From Kitasatospora sp. NBC_00374 (lineage in GTDB: Bacteria; Actinomycetota; Actinomycetes; Streptomycetales; Streptomycetaceae), in NCBI RefSeq assembly GCF_041434935.1, contig NZ_CP107964.1:5129001-5193000 (forward strand): a stretch of 64,000 nucleotides of DNA, given 5' to 3'. This document shows, one piece after another, positions 1 to 8,066 of this stretch. The notes beneath the pieces were generated by a model. The model saw only the letters and a program-made list of their open reading frames with translations. It searched no databases and was not told where the DNA came from. How positions within the stretch are numbered: position 1 is the first letter of the stretch; the number at the start of each line of letters is the position of its first letter. The position numbers and the translations under genes are program-made.

Positions 1-707
1 ACGCGCTGTCCTCGCTGAACCCGGTGCTGAGCGTCGGCTACCAGCTGGGCGAGATGTTCCGGGTGCACCAGGGCGCCTCCCGCAAGGAGGCGAAGGCCAA
101 GGCCATCGAGCTGATGGAGCGGGTGCGGATCCCCGCCGCCGCGCAGCGGGTGGGCGACTACCCGCACCAGTTCTCCGGCGGTATGCGTCAGCGCATCATG
201 ATCGCGATGGCGCTGGCGCTGGAGCCCGATCTGATCATCGCGGACGAGCCCACCACCGCGCTGGACGTCACCGTCCAGGCGCAGGTGATGGACCTGCTCG
301 CCGAGCTGCAGGCCGAGTACCACATGGGCCTGATCCTGATCACCCACGACCTCGGCGTGGTCGCCGACGTCGCGGACAAGATCGCCGTGATGTACGCCGG
401 CCGGATCGTCGAGACCGCCCCCGTCCACGAGCTCTACGCGAACCCGGCGCACCCCTACACCAAGGGCCTGCTCCGCTCGATCCCGCGCCTGGACCAGAAG
501 GGCGAGGAGCTCTACGCGATCAAGGGCCTGCCGCCGAACCTGCTGAAGGTCCCGGCCGGTTGCGCCTTCAACCCGCGCTGCGACGCCGCCACCGACCTCT
601 GCCGCACCGAGATCCCGGCGCTGCACCAGGTGCTCGACCAGGACGGCGGCGAGCTCGCCGGCCGCAAGAGCGCCTGCCACCTCTGGAAGGAGACCCTCCA
701 TGGCTGA
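1..707 (+). CDS. Oligopeptide ABC importer ATPase, DppD/OppD type (5' end outside window)
   Basis: Reading frame is open from the window edge (first full codon at base 3), so the N-terminus with Walker A is missing. Visible are the ABC signature FSGGMRQR (bases 171-194), Walker B LIIADEPTTALD (about 230-265), the H-loop in LITHDLG, and the C-terminal oligopeptide-transporter region with four cysteines (CAFNPRC, then DLC, then SACH). It would hydrolyse ATP at the cytoplasmic face of a peptide importer. It overlaps the next ATPase by 8 bp, so the pair is translationally coupled. DNA is nearly identical to the D-type ATPases at 5535 and 11785. Confidence 0.93.
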   Translation, partial: ALSSLNPVLSVGYQLGEMFRVHQGASRKEAKAKAIELMERVRIPAAAQRVGDYPHQFSGGMRQRIMIAMALALEPDLIIADEPTTALDVTVQAQVMDLLAELQAEYHMGLILITHDLGVVADVADKIAVMYAGRIVETAPVHELYANPAHPYTKGLLRSIPRLDQKGEELYAIKGLPPNLLKVPAGCAFNPRCDAATDLCRTEIPALHQVLDQDGGELAGRKSACHLWKETLHG

Positions 708-1722
708 GCCCATCCTGGAGGTCCGCGACCTGGTCAAGCACTACCCGCTCAGCCAGGGCATCCTCTTCAAGAAGCAGGTCGGCGCGGTCAAGGCCGTGGA
801 CGGCATCTCGTTCTCCCTCCAGAAGGGCGAGACGCTCGGCATCGTCGGCGAGTCGGGCTGCGGCAAGTCGACGCTGGCCAAGGTCCTGATGAACCTGGAG
901 CGGGCCACCGCCGGCCAGGTGCTGTTCAAGGGCGAGGACATCTCCCGCCTCTCGGGCGCCGCGCTGAAGGCCGTGCGCCGCAACATCCAGATGGTGTTCC
1001 AGGACCCGTACACCTCGCTCAACCCGCGGATGACGGTCGGCGACATCATCGGCGAGCCGTACGAGATCCACCCGGAGGTGGCGCCCAAGGGCGACCGCCG
1101 CAAGGCCGTCCAGGACCTGCTGGACGTGGTGGGTCTCAACCCGGAGTACATTAACCGGTACCCGCACCAGTTCTCCGGCGGCCAGCGCCAGCGCATCGGC
1201 ATCGCCCGCGGCCTCGCGCTCAAGCCCGAGGTCATCATCTGCGACGAGCCGGTCTCCGCGCTCGACGTGTCGGTGCAGGCGCAGGTGATCAACCTGCTGG
1301 AGCAGCTGCAGGGCGAGTTCAACCTGTCGTACATGTTCATCGCGCACGACCTCTCCATCGTCCGGCACATCTCCGACCGGGTCGGCGTGATGTACCTGGG
1401 CAAGATGGTCGAGATCGGCACCGACGAGCAGATCTACGAGCACGCCACCCACCCGTACACCCAGGCACTGCTGTCCGCGGTACCGGTGCCGGACCCGACC
1501 GGCCGCGAGTCCCGCGACCGGATCGTGCTCTCCGGGGACATCCCCTCGCCGGCGAACCCGCCGTCGGGCTGCCGCTTCCGCACCCGGTGCTGGAAGGCCG
1601 AGGAGCGCTGCGCGACCGAGGCGCCGCTGCTCGCCGTCCCGCAGGTGCTGAGCGGCCCGGCCGCGCACGACTCGGCCTGCCACTTCGCGGAGGTCCGCGA
1701 GGCTGCGACCACGGCGGCCTGA
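700..1722 (+). CDS. Oligopeptide ABC importer ATPase, DppF/OppF type
   Basis: 340-residue ATPase, normal length for DppF/OppF. Walker A GESGCGKST is at about residues 50-58, the Q-loop in VFQDPY at about 101, signature FSGGQRQR at 158-165, Walker B IICDEP at 179-184 and the H-loop His at 216. The C-terminal oligo_HPY region has Cys291, Cys297, Cys304 and a last Cys in SACHF. Start ATG at 700 lies inside the end of the preceding ATPase, with AAGGAG just upstream. It forms the second half of a D-F heterodimer. The permeases and binding protein of this importer lie left of the window. Confidence 0.95.
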   Translation: MAEPILEVRDLVKHYPLSQGILFKKQVGAVKAVDGISFSLQKGETLGIVGESGCGKSTLAKVLMNLERATAGQVLFKGEDISRLSGAALKAVRRNIQMVFQDPYTSLNPRMTVGDIIGEPYEIHPEVAPKGDRRKAVQDLLDVVGLNPEYINRYPHQFSGGQRQRIGIARGLALKPEVIICDEPVSALDVSVQAQVINLLEQLQGEFNLSYMFIAHDLSIVRHISDRVGVMYLGKMVEIGTDEQIYEHATHPYTQALLSAVPVPDPTGRESRDRIVLSGDIPSPANPPSGCRFRTRCWKAEERCATEAPLLAVPQVLSGPAAHDSACHFAEVREAATTAA

Positions 1723-1732
1723 CCGCCCGTCC

Positions 1733-1769
1733 GAAGGGCCCGCGGTGCGACACGCACCGCGGGCCCTTC
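1733..1769 (+). terminator. Rho-independent-type terminator hairpin
   Basis: Perfect 17-bp inverted repeat (1733-1749 with 1753-1769) around a 3-base loop, 11 bases after the stop of the F-type ATPase. There is no long T run, as is common in high-GC actinomycetes. It separates the truncated importer operon from the next one. Confidence 0.85.
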
Positions 1770-1884
1770 GCCGTCTCCTGACGGACCATCGGGTGCACCC
1801 ATCCGGTGGTACTGCGGTCGCGCCACCACGACCCGGCGACTCTCATGGGGTGTGATGCGTTCCACACCCCTAGGAGGATGCCCC

Positions 1885-3510
1885 ATGCCCTCAGCCACCC
1901 GAGTGCGCCGGGCCGTCATCGGTGCGACATCCGTGGCCCTGGTGGCCACCGGCTGTGGCAGCAGCGGCAGTAGCGGCAGCGGCGGTTCGACCGATGCCGC
2001 CAAGACCTTCAGCTACCAGAGCAGTGAGCCGCAGAACCCGCTGCAGCCGGCCAACGCGAACGAGACCGGTGGCGGGCGCATCCTGCAGAACCTGTTCAAG
2101 GGCCTGGCCGACTACGACCCCAGCAACGCGCAGCTGCGGATGCAGGTCGCCGAGTCGATCGACACCAGCGACTCGCAGACCTTCAACGTGACGCTGAAGA
2201 CGGGCTGGACCTTCCACGACGGCACGCCGGTGAAGGCCGCCAACTTCGTGAACGCCTGGAACTGGGCGGCGACCACCGCCAACAACCAGATCAACAGCTC
2301 CTGGTTCGCCGACATCCAGGGCTACCAGGACGTCCACCCGGCGAGCGGGGCGTCCACCGCGACCACGATGTCCGGCCTGACGGTGACCGACGACACCCAC
2401 TTCACCATCAAGCTCAACGGCAAGGTCTCGTACTTCCCCTACAAGCTGGGGTACATCGCCTTCTCGCCGCTGCCGGACGCCTTCTTCAACGACCCGGCCG
2501 GGTACGGCCAGAAGCCGGTCGGCAACGGGCCCTACCAGTTCGTCAGCTGGGACCACAACACGCAGGTCGTGACGAAGTCGTACCCGGGCTACATGGGCGT
2601 GGACAAGCCGAAGAACGGCGGCGTGGTCTTCAAGATGTACACCACCGCCGAGGCCGCCTACGCGGACCTGCAGTCCAACAACCTGGACGTGATCGACCAG
2701 GTCCCGCCGTCGGCGCTGGCGACCTACAAGTCCGACCTCGGCGACCGGGCGATCGACTCCCCGCAGGGCGCGATCCAGAACATCGGCTTCACCCTGTACC
2801 AGCCCGAGTGGCAGGGCGCGAACACGGCGAAGGTCCGGCAGGGCCTGTCGATGGCGATCGACCGCAACACCATCACCAAGACCGTGCTGCAGGGCTCGCG
2901 CACGCCCGCCACCGCCTGGACGGCCGAGGGGGTCGAGGGCTACAAGTCCGGTACCTGCGGCAACTTCTGCAACTTCGACCCGGCCCAGGCCAAGCAGCTG
3001 ATCACCGAGGGCGGCGGCGTTCCCGGGGGCAGCCTGAAGATCACCTACAACGCCGACGGCGGCCACAAGGAGTGGGTGGACGCGGTCTGCAACTCCATCC
3101 GGCAGAACACCGGGGTGGACTGCGTCGGCGACCCGAAGGCGGACTTCAAGACCGCCCGCGAGGCGATCACCGGGCACACCATCAACGGCGCCTTCCGCAC
3201 CGGCTGGGTGCAGGACTACCCGCTGAACGCCAACTTCCTGGCCGACGTCTACAAGACCGGCGCGGCGGGCAACGACTTCGGCTACAGCAGCCCGCAGTTC
3301 GACCAGCTGGCCAACGAGGCCGACGCGGCGCCCAGCATCCAGGACTCCGCCACCGGCTACCAGAAGGCCGAGGCCGTCCTGGCCCAGGACTTCCCGGCGA
3401 TTCCGCTCTGGTACTACCGGACCAACTCGGGCTACTCCACGAACGTCAAGAACGTCACGTTCGACTCCTTCGGCAACCCGGCCTGGACCCAGGTCGAGGT
3501 CAACGGCTGA
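1885..3510 (+). CDS. Peptide-binding lipoprotein of ABC importer (DppA/OppA-like, SBP family 5)
   Basis: 541-residue extracytoplasmic solute-binding protein. An N-terminal signal segment (VRRAVIGATSVALVATGC) ends in a lipobox with lipidated Cys24, followed by a Ser/Gly-rich linker, so it should be tethered outside the membrane and deliver peptides to the permeases at 3603 and 4522. Family-5 features include the early ILQNLFKGL segment and a late motif near PLWYYRT. Start ATG 1885 is preferred over the in-frame ATG at 1852 because AGGAGGA lies just before it and it gives a standard lipoprotein signal. First gene of a complete five-gene operon. The specific ligand cannot be read from sequence. 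Confidence 0.93.
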   Translation: MPSATRVRRAVIGATSVALVATGCGSSGSSGSGGSTDAAKTFSYQSSEPQNPLQPANANETGGGRILQNLFKGLADYDPSNAQLRMQVAESIDTSDSQTFNVTLKTGWTFHDGTPVKAANFVNAWNWAATTANNQINSSWFADIQGYQDVHPASGASTATTMSGLTVTDDTHFTIKLNGKVSYFPYKLGYIAFSPLPDAFFNDPAGYGQKPVGNGPYQFVSWDHNTQVVTKSYPGYMGVDKPKNGGVVFKMYTTAEAAYADLQSNNLDVIDQVPPSALATYKSDLGDRAIDSPQGAIQNIGFTLYQPEWQGANTAKVRQGLSMAIDRNTITKTVLQGSRTPATAWTAEGVEGYKSGTCGNFCNFDPAQAKQLITEGGGVPGGSLKITYNADGGHKEWVDAVCNSIRQNTGVDCVGDPKADFKTAREAITGHTINGAFRTGWVQDYPLNANFLADVYKTGAAGNDFGYSSPQFDQLANEADAAPSIQDSATGYQKAEAVLAQDFPAIPLWYYRTNSGYSTNVKNVTFDSFGNPAWTQVEVNG

Positions 3511-3524
3511 CACCGCCCGTCACC

Positions 3525-3556
3525 GGCCCCGCCCTCCCCGCACGGAGGGCGGGGCC
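3525..3556 (+). terminator. Hairpin between binding-protein and permease genes (attenuator/mRNA stabiliser)
   Basis: Perfect 13-bp stem (3525-3537 with 3544-3556) and a 6-base loop in the 92-base gap after the lipoprotein gene. In many ABC operons such a structure stabilises the binding-protein mRNA or partly terminates transcription, so that more binding protein than permease is made. That role is inferred here. Confidence 0.7.
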
Positions 3557-3602
3557 CCGGTTCCACGGCTCCGGCTCCAGGGCCCCTTAGGAAGGAGGCA
3601 CG

Positions 3603-4529
3603 ATGGGCAGCTACATCCTCAGGCGTGTGCTGCAGATGATCCCGGTGTTCCTCGGCGCGACGTTTCTGATCTTCCTGATGGTCTACACCCTGCCGGGCGA
3701 CCCGATCGCGGCCATGTACGGCGACAAGGCGGCCGACCCCGCGCAGGTGGCCAGTCTGCGGCACCGGTTCTACCTGGACCAGCCGCTGTGGAAGCAGTAC
3801 CTGCACTACATGAACAACATCCTGCACCTCGACTTCGGCACCAGTTTCACCGGCCGCTCGGTCTCCAGCATCATGGCGGACGCCTTCCCGGTCACCATCC
3901 GGATGGCGCTCATCGCGTTCTTCTTCGAGATCGTGGTGGGCCTGCCGCTGGGCGTGCTCTCCGGCCTCAAGCGGGGCAGTGTGGCCGACACCCTGGTGCT
4001 GCTGCTCACCCTGCTGGTGATCTCCATCCCGGTCTTCGTGCTCGGTTACATCGCGCAGACGGTGTTCGCCACCAACCTCGGCTGGGTCACCCCGACCGTG
4101 CAGGACTCCACCGACATCACTCAACTGCTGCTGCCCGGCGCGGTGCTGGCCGCGCTGTCGCTCGCGTACGTGGCCCGGCTCACCCGGACCTCGATCGGTG
4201 AGAACCTCCGGGCCGACTACATCCGCACCGCCACCGCCAAGGGCCTGCCGCGGCGCACCGTCATCACCCGCCACCTGCTGCGCAACTCGCTGATCCCGGT
4301 GGTCACCTTCCTCGGGACCGACCTGGGGGCGCTGATGGGCGGGGCGATCGTCACCGAGGGCATCTTCAACGTCAAGGGCGTCGGCAACATCCTCTACCGC
4401 GCGATCGGGCAGAAGGAGGGGCCGACCGTGGTCGGCATCGTCACCGTCCTGGTCATCGTCTACCTGGTCGCCAGCCTGCTCGTCGACCTGCTCTACGCCG
4501 TCCTGGACCCGAGGATCCGCTATGCCTGA
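3603..4529 (+). CDS. Peptide ABC importer permease, DppB/OppB type
   Basis: 308-residue inner-membrane permease of the BPD_transp_1 family. A first membrane helix near residues 9-28 is followed by the short periplasmic part typical of DppB, then about five further helices. The cytoplasmic EAA-type loop (TAKGLPRRTVITRHLLRNS) contacts the ATPases. A clear AAGGAGG site precedes ATG 3603. The end overlaps the next permease by 8 bp (ATGCCTGA), indicating coupling. With the C-type permease at 4522 it forms the translocation channel. Confidence 0.95.
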   Translation: MGSYILRRVLQMIPVFLGATFLIFLMVYTLPGDPIAAMYGDKAADPAQVASLRHRFYLDQPLWKQYLHYMNNILHLDFGTSFTGRSVSSIMADAFPVTIRMALIAFFFEIVVGLPLGVLSGLKRGSVADTLVLLLTLLVISIPVFVLGYIAQTVFATNLGWVTPTVQDSTDITQLLLPGAVLAALSLAYVARLTRTSIGENLRADYIRTATAKGLPRRTVITRHLLRNSLIPVVTFLGTDLGALMGGAIVTEGIFNVKGVGNILYRAIGQKEGPTVVGIVTVLVIVYLVASLLVDLLYAVLDPRIRYA

Positions 4530-5520
4530 CGTGCATGACGAGAACGACCCGAAACCCCTTCCTCCGCCGGGCAGCGGCCACCTCGACTACGTCGGCAACC
4601 AGGGCCTGCTGGTCGAGCAGGACACCCTGATCGAGCCCGACCCGGCCAAGCGGGAGGAGGCCCGCAGCCTCTGGGGCGACGCCTGGCGGGACCTGCGGCA
4701 CCGCCCGATCTTCCTCGTCTCGGCGGCCCTGATCGTGCTGCTGGTGATCATCGCGATCTTCCCCGGCCTGTTCACCAACGCCAACCCCCGGCAGTCCAAC
4801 CTGGTCCTCAACTACCTGCGGCGGCCCGACTGGACCGACTTCTTCGGGGCCGGCTGGTTCGGCTACGACGGTCAGGGCCGCTCGATCTACGCCCGGGTGC
4901 TGTACGGAGCCCGCGCGTCGATCACCGTCGGTATCTGCGTGACGCTCGCCGTGACCATCCTCGGCGGGCTGACCGGCATGATCGCCGGGTACTTCGGGGG
5001 CTGGGTCGACTCGGTGGTCTCCCGGATCATCGACATCTTCTTCGGCATCCCGCTGCTGCTCGGAGCCCTGGTGCTGCTCAACGCCTTCACCTACCGCAAC
5101 GTGTGGACCGTCGTCCTGGCGCTGGCCTTCCTCGGCTGGACGCAGCTCGCCCGCGTCATGCGCGGTGCGGTGCTGACGGTCAAGCAGTCCGACTACGTGG
5201 TGGCCGGCAAGGCGCTCGGTGCGGGGACCCCCCGGCTGATGTTCCGGCACATCCTGCCGAACGCCGTCGCCCCGGTGATCGTGGTCGCGACCATCGCGCT
5301 GGGCGGCTACATCACGGCCGAGGCGACGCTGAGCTTCCTCGGCATCGGTCTGGAGGACCCGACCATCTCCTGGGGGGTGGACATCTCCTCGGCCCAGAAG
5401 GTGATCCGGACGGCCCCGTACGTGATGTTCTTCCCGGCCGCGGCCCTGAGCATCACCGTCCTGGCCTTCATCATGCTCGGCGACGCGGTGCGCGACGCCC
5501 TCGACCCGAAGCTGCGCTGA
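4522..5520 (+). CDS. Peptide ABC importer permease, DppC/OppC type
   Basis: 332-residue permease. A cytoplasmic N-terminal tail of about 65 residues precedes the OppC_N helix (FLVSAALIVLLVIIAIFPG), then comes the BPD_transp_1 domain with the EAA loop containing GKALGAGTPRLMFRHILPN. The signature GWFGYDGQGRS is the binding-protein-facing segment found in DppC proteins. It starts within the end of the B-type permease and is followed 14 bases later by the D-type ATPase. The pair of permeases is specific to this operon and clearly diverged from the pair at 9913-11779. Confidence 0.95.
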   Translation: MPDVHDENDPKPLPPPGSGHLDYVGNQGLLVEQDTLIEPDPAKREEARSLWGDAWRDLRHRPIFLVSAALIVLLVIIAIFPGLFTNANPRQSNLVLNYLRRPDWTDFFGAGWFGYDGQGRSIYARVLYGARASITVGICVTLAVTILGGLTGMIAGYFGGWVDSVVSRIIDIFFGIPLLLGALVLLNAFTYRNVWTVVLALAFLGWTQLARVMRGAVLTVKQSDYVVAGKALGAGTPRLMFRHILPNAVAPVIVVATIALGGYITAEATLSFLGIGLEDPTISWGVDISSAQKVIRTAPYVMFFPAAALSITVLAFIMLGDAVRDALDPKLR

Positions 5521-5534
5521 GCAAGGGGAGCCCT

Positions 5535-6587
5535 GTGAGTACTGCTGCCGACACCTCGAAGCCCGTCCGGGAGGAGCCCTACCAGGGGCCGCTGCTCGAC
5601 GTCCGGGACCTGCACGTGGAGTTCAAGACCCGCGACGGCGTCGCCAAGGCCGTCAACGGGGTCAACTACCAGGTCGCCGCCGGTGAGACGCTGGCCGTGC
5701 TCGGCGAGTCGGGCTCCGGCAAGTCCGTCACCGCGCAGGCGATCATGGGCATCCTGGACATGCCGCCGGCCCGCATCCCCAAGGGGGAGATCCTCTACCG
5801 GGGCCGGGACATGCTGAAGATGTCCAAGGAGGAGCGGCGCAAGGTCCGCGGCCAGAAGATCGCGATGATCTTCCAGGACGCGCTCTCCTCGCTCAATCCG
5901 GTGATGACGGTCGGCTACCAGCTGGGCGAGATGTTCCGGGTGCACCAGGGCGCCTCCCGCAAGGAGGCGAAGGCCAAGGCCATCGAGCTGATGGACCGGG
6001 TGCGGATCCCCGCCGCCGCGGAGCGTATCGGTGACTACCCGCACCAGTTCTCCGGCGGTATGCGCCAGCGCATCATGATCGCGATGGCGCTGGCGCTGGA
6101 GCCCGATCTGATCATCGCGGACGAGCCCACCACCGCGCTGGACGTCACCGTCCAGGCGCAGGTGATGGACCTGCTCGCCGAGCTGCAGGCCGAGTACCAC
6201 ATGGGCCTGATCCTGATCACCCACGACCTCGGCGTGGTCGCCGACGTCGCGGACAAGATCGCCGTGATGTACGCCGGCCGGATCGTCGAGACCGCCCCCG
6301 TCCACGAGCTCTACGCGCGGCCCGCCCACCCGTACACCCGCGGCCTGCTCGACTCGATCCCGCGCCTGGACCAGAAGGGCGAGGAGCTCTACGCGATCAA
6401 GGGCCTGCCGCCCAACCTGCTGCGGATCCCGCCGGGTTGCGCCTTCAACCCGCGGTGCCCGCGGGCGCAGGAGATCTGCCGGCAGGAGGTGCCCCGGCTG
6501 TTCGACGTCACCGGGGAGGACGGTACGCCGGTGCCCGGGCGGGGCAGCGCCTGCTTCTACTGGAAGGAGACCCTCGATGACGTTTAG
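5535..6587 (+). CDS. Peptide ABC importer ATPase, DppD/OppD type
   Basis: 350-residue ATPase starting at GTG 5535, with AAGGGGAG at 5523-5530. The frame stays open far upstream over the permease gene, but that is only a shadow. Walker A GESGSGKS, the Q-loop in IFQDALSSLNP, signature FSGGMRQR, Walker B LIIADEPTTALD and an H-loop His are all present. The four C-terminal cysteines (GCAFNPRC, ICR, SACFYW) mark the oligopeptide subfamily. It overlaps the F-type ATPase by 11 bp. About 400 bases of the catalytic part are nearly identical in DNA to the truncated ATPase at the window start. Confidence 0.95.
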   Translation: MSTAADTSKPVREEPYQGPLLDVRDLHVEFKTRDGVAKAVNGVNYQVAAGETLAVLGESGSGKSVTAQAIMGILDMPPARIPKGEILYRGRDMLKMSKEERRKVRGQKIAMIFQDALSSLNPVMTVGYQLGEMFRVHQGASRKEAKAKAIELMDRVRIPAAAERIGDYPHQFSGGMRQRIMIAMALALEPDLIIADEPTTALDVTVQAQVMDLLAELQAEYHMGLILITHDLGVVADVADKIAVMYAGRIVETAPVHELYARPAHPYTRGLLDSIPRLDQKGEELYAIKGLPPNLLRIPPGCAFNPRCPRAQEICRQEVPRLFDVTGEDGTPVPGRGSACFYWKETLDDV

Positions 6588-7668
6588 CGGAGCCAGCCCG
6601 ATCGGTCCGGCGGCGGCGCCGGAGGAGGTCGCCTTCGTCCATCACGTGCCCAAGGGGGAGCCGATCCTGGAGGTGCGCGACCTGGTCAAGCACTTCCCGC
6701 TGACGAAGGGCGTCCTGTTCAAGAAGCACGTCGGGGCGGTCAAGGCGGTCGACGGGGTCTCCTTCGACCTGATGCAGGGCGAGACGCTGGGCATCGTGGG
6801 GGAGTCGGGCTGCGGCAAGTCGACGCTGGCCAAGGTGCTGATGAACCTGGAGCCGGCGACCGCGGGGTCCGTGCGGTACAAGGGGGAGGAGATCTCGCGG
6901 CTCAGCGGGGCCGGGCTGAAGGCCGTGCGCCGCAACATCCAGATGGTGTTCCAGGACCCGTACACCTCGCTCAACCCGCGGATGACGGTCGGCGACATCA
7001 TCGGCGAGCCGTACGAGATCCACCCGGAGGTGGCGCCCAAGGGCGACCGCCGCAAGGCCGTCCAGGACCTGCTGGACGTGGTGGGTCTCAACCCGGAGTA
7101 CATCAACCGGTACCCGCACCAGTTCTCCGGCGGCCAGCGCCAGCGCATCGGGATCGCCCGGGGCCTGGCGCTCAAGCCGGAGATCATCATCTGCGACGAG
7201 CCGGTCTCCGCGCTCGACGTGTCGGTGCAGGCGCAGGTGATCAACCTGCTGGAGCAGCTGCAGACCGAGTTCAACCTGTCGTACATGTTCATCGCGCACG
7301 ACCTCTCCATCGTGCGGCACATCTCCGACCGGGTCGGCGTGATGTACCTGGGCCGGGTGGTGGAGATCGGCTCGGACGCCGAGATCTACGAGCACGCCAC
7401 CCACCCGTACACCCAGGCGCTGCTGTCGGCGGTGCCGGTGCCCGACCCGAGGGCTCGGGAGTCCCGGGACCGGATCGTGCTGTCGGGCGACGTGCCCTCG
7501 CCGGCCAACCCGCCCTCCGGGTGCCGGTTCCGCACCCGCTGCTGGAAGGCCCAGGAGCGCTGCGCCGCCGAGGTGCCGGCGCTGGTCGCGCGGGAGTGGC
7601 TGCAGGGCCTGGCGTCCCACGACTCGGCCTGCCACTTCGCGGCCGAGCGGGAGGCCGAGAACGACTGA
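6577..7668 (+). CDS. Peptide ABC importer ATPase, DppF/OppF type
   Basis: 363 residues, with an N-terminal extension of about 25 residues not present in its two close paralogues at 700 and 12875. Contains Walker A GESGCGKST, Q-loop VFQDPY, signature FSGGQRQR, Walker B IICDEPVSALD and the C-terminal four-cysteine region (SGCRFRTRC, ERC, SACHF). GGAAGGAGA lies 6 bases before ATG 6577. It is the last gene of the operon that begins at 1885, so the predicted complex is lipoprotein + B + C + D + F. Confidence 0.95.
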   Translation: MTFSGASPIGPAAAPEEVAFVHHVPKGEPILEVRDLVKHFPLTKGVLFKKHVGAVKAVDGVSFDLMQGETLGIVGESGCGKSTLAKVLMNLEPATAGSVRYKGEEISRLSGAGLKAVRRNIQMVFQDPYTSLNPRMTVGDIIGEPYEIHPEVAPKGDRRKAVQDLLDVVGLNPEYINRYPHQFSGGQRQRIGIARGLALKPEIIICDEPVSALDVSVQAQVINLLEQLQTEFNLSYMFIAHDLSIVRHISDRVGVMYLGRVVEIGSDAEIYEHATHPYTQALLSAVPVPDPRARESRDRIVLSGDVPSPANPPSGCRFRTRCWKAQERCAAEVPALVAREWLQGLASHDSACHFAAEREAEND

Positions 7669-7688
7669 CCCCGCCGGTACCGTCCGAC

Positions 7689-7724
7689 CGACGGCCCGCC
7701 CCGTGCCCGGGGGGCGGGCCGTCG
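7689..7724 (+). terminator. Terminator hairpin after second importer operon
   Basis: 14-bp perfect stem (7689-7702 with 7711-7724) with an 8-base loop, 20 bases after the stop of the F-type ATPase. It closes the operon begun at 1885. Confidence 0.85.
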
Positions 7725-8066
7725 TCGTGCCCGGAGGGGCGGCAAAGTATCGGGTCAACGAATCGTCAACTCATTTTGCGTAAATCGGATGTGATCGTCC
7801 GGTATTCGGAGTTCAATCTGTGAAACTCCGTGAACGATATGCGAGAAATTGCGGGAGAATACATCGCCTTGGCAGGGCCATGTAACAGAAAAGAGATGTG
7901 CCAGCGATTCCGCCCGGGGGGAGGCGTGATCGATAGTTGCTCCACGCGAAACAGCGAGCGCGCTGTCAACTTGGTGGCGCCGACGCAGCGTTGACCTTCG
8001 GCTGCCTGGAACACCAGGAGGCGAAGGAGCTACTTCGTTCCCCGCCCTGACTCGAGAGGCAGTTGA
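7725..8066 (+). promoter_or_regulatory. Upstream region of third importer operon
   Basis: A gap of about 340 bases without a supportable gene. Its middle (about 7745-7870) is far richer in A and T than its surroundings, as expected for a promoter and leader region, and it contains GTCAAC twice 11 bases apart near 7753-7770. I could not identify a convincing -35/-10 pair. The ribosome site GAGAGG lies 7 bases before the next start at 8067. Confidence 0.4.
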
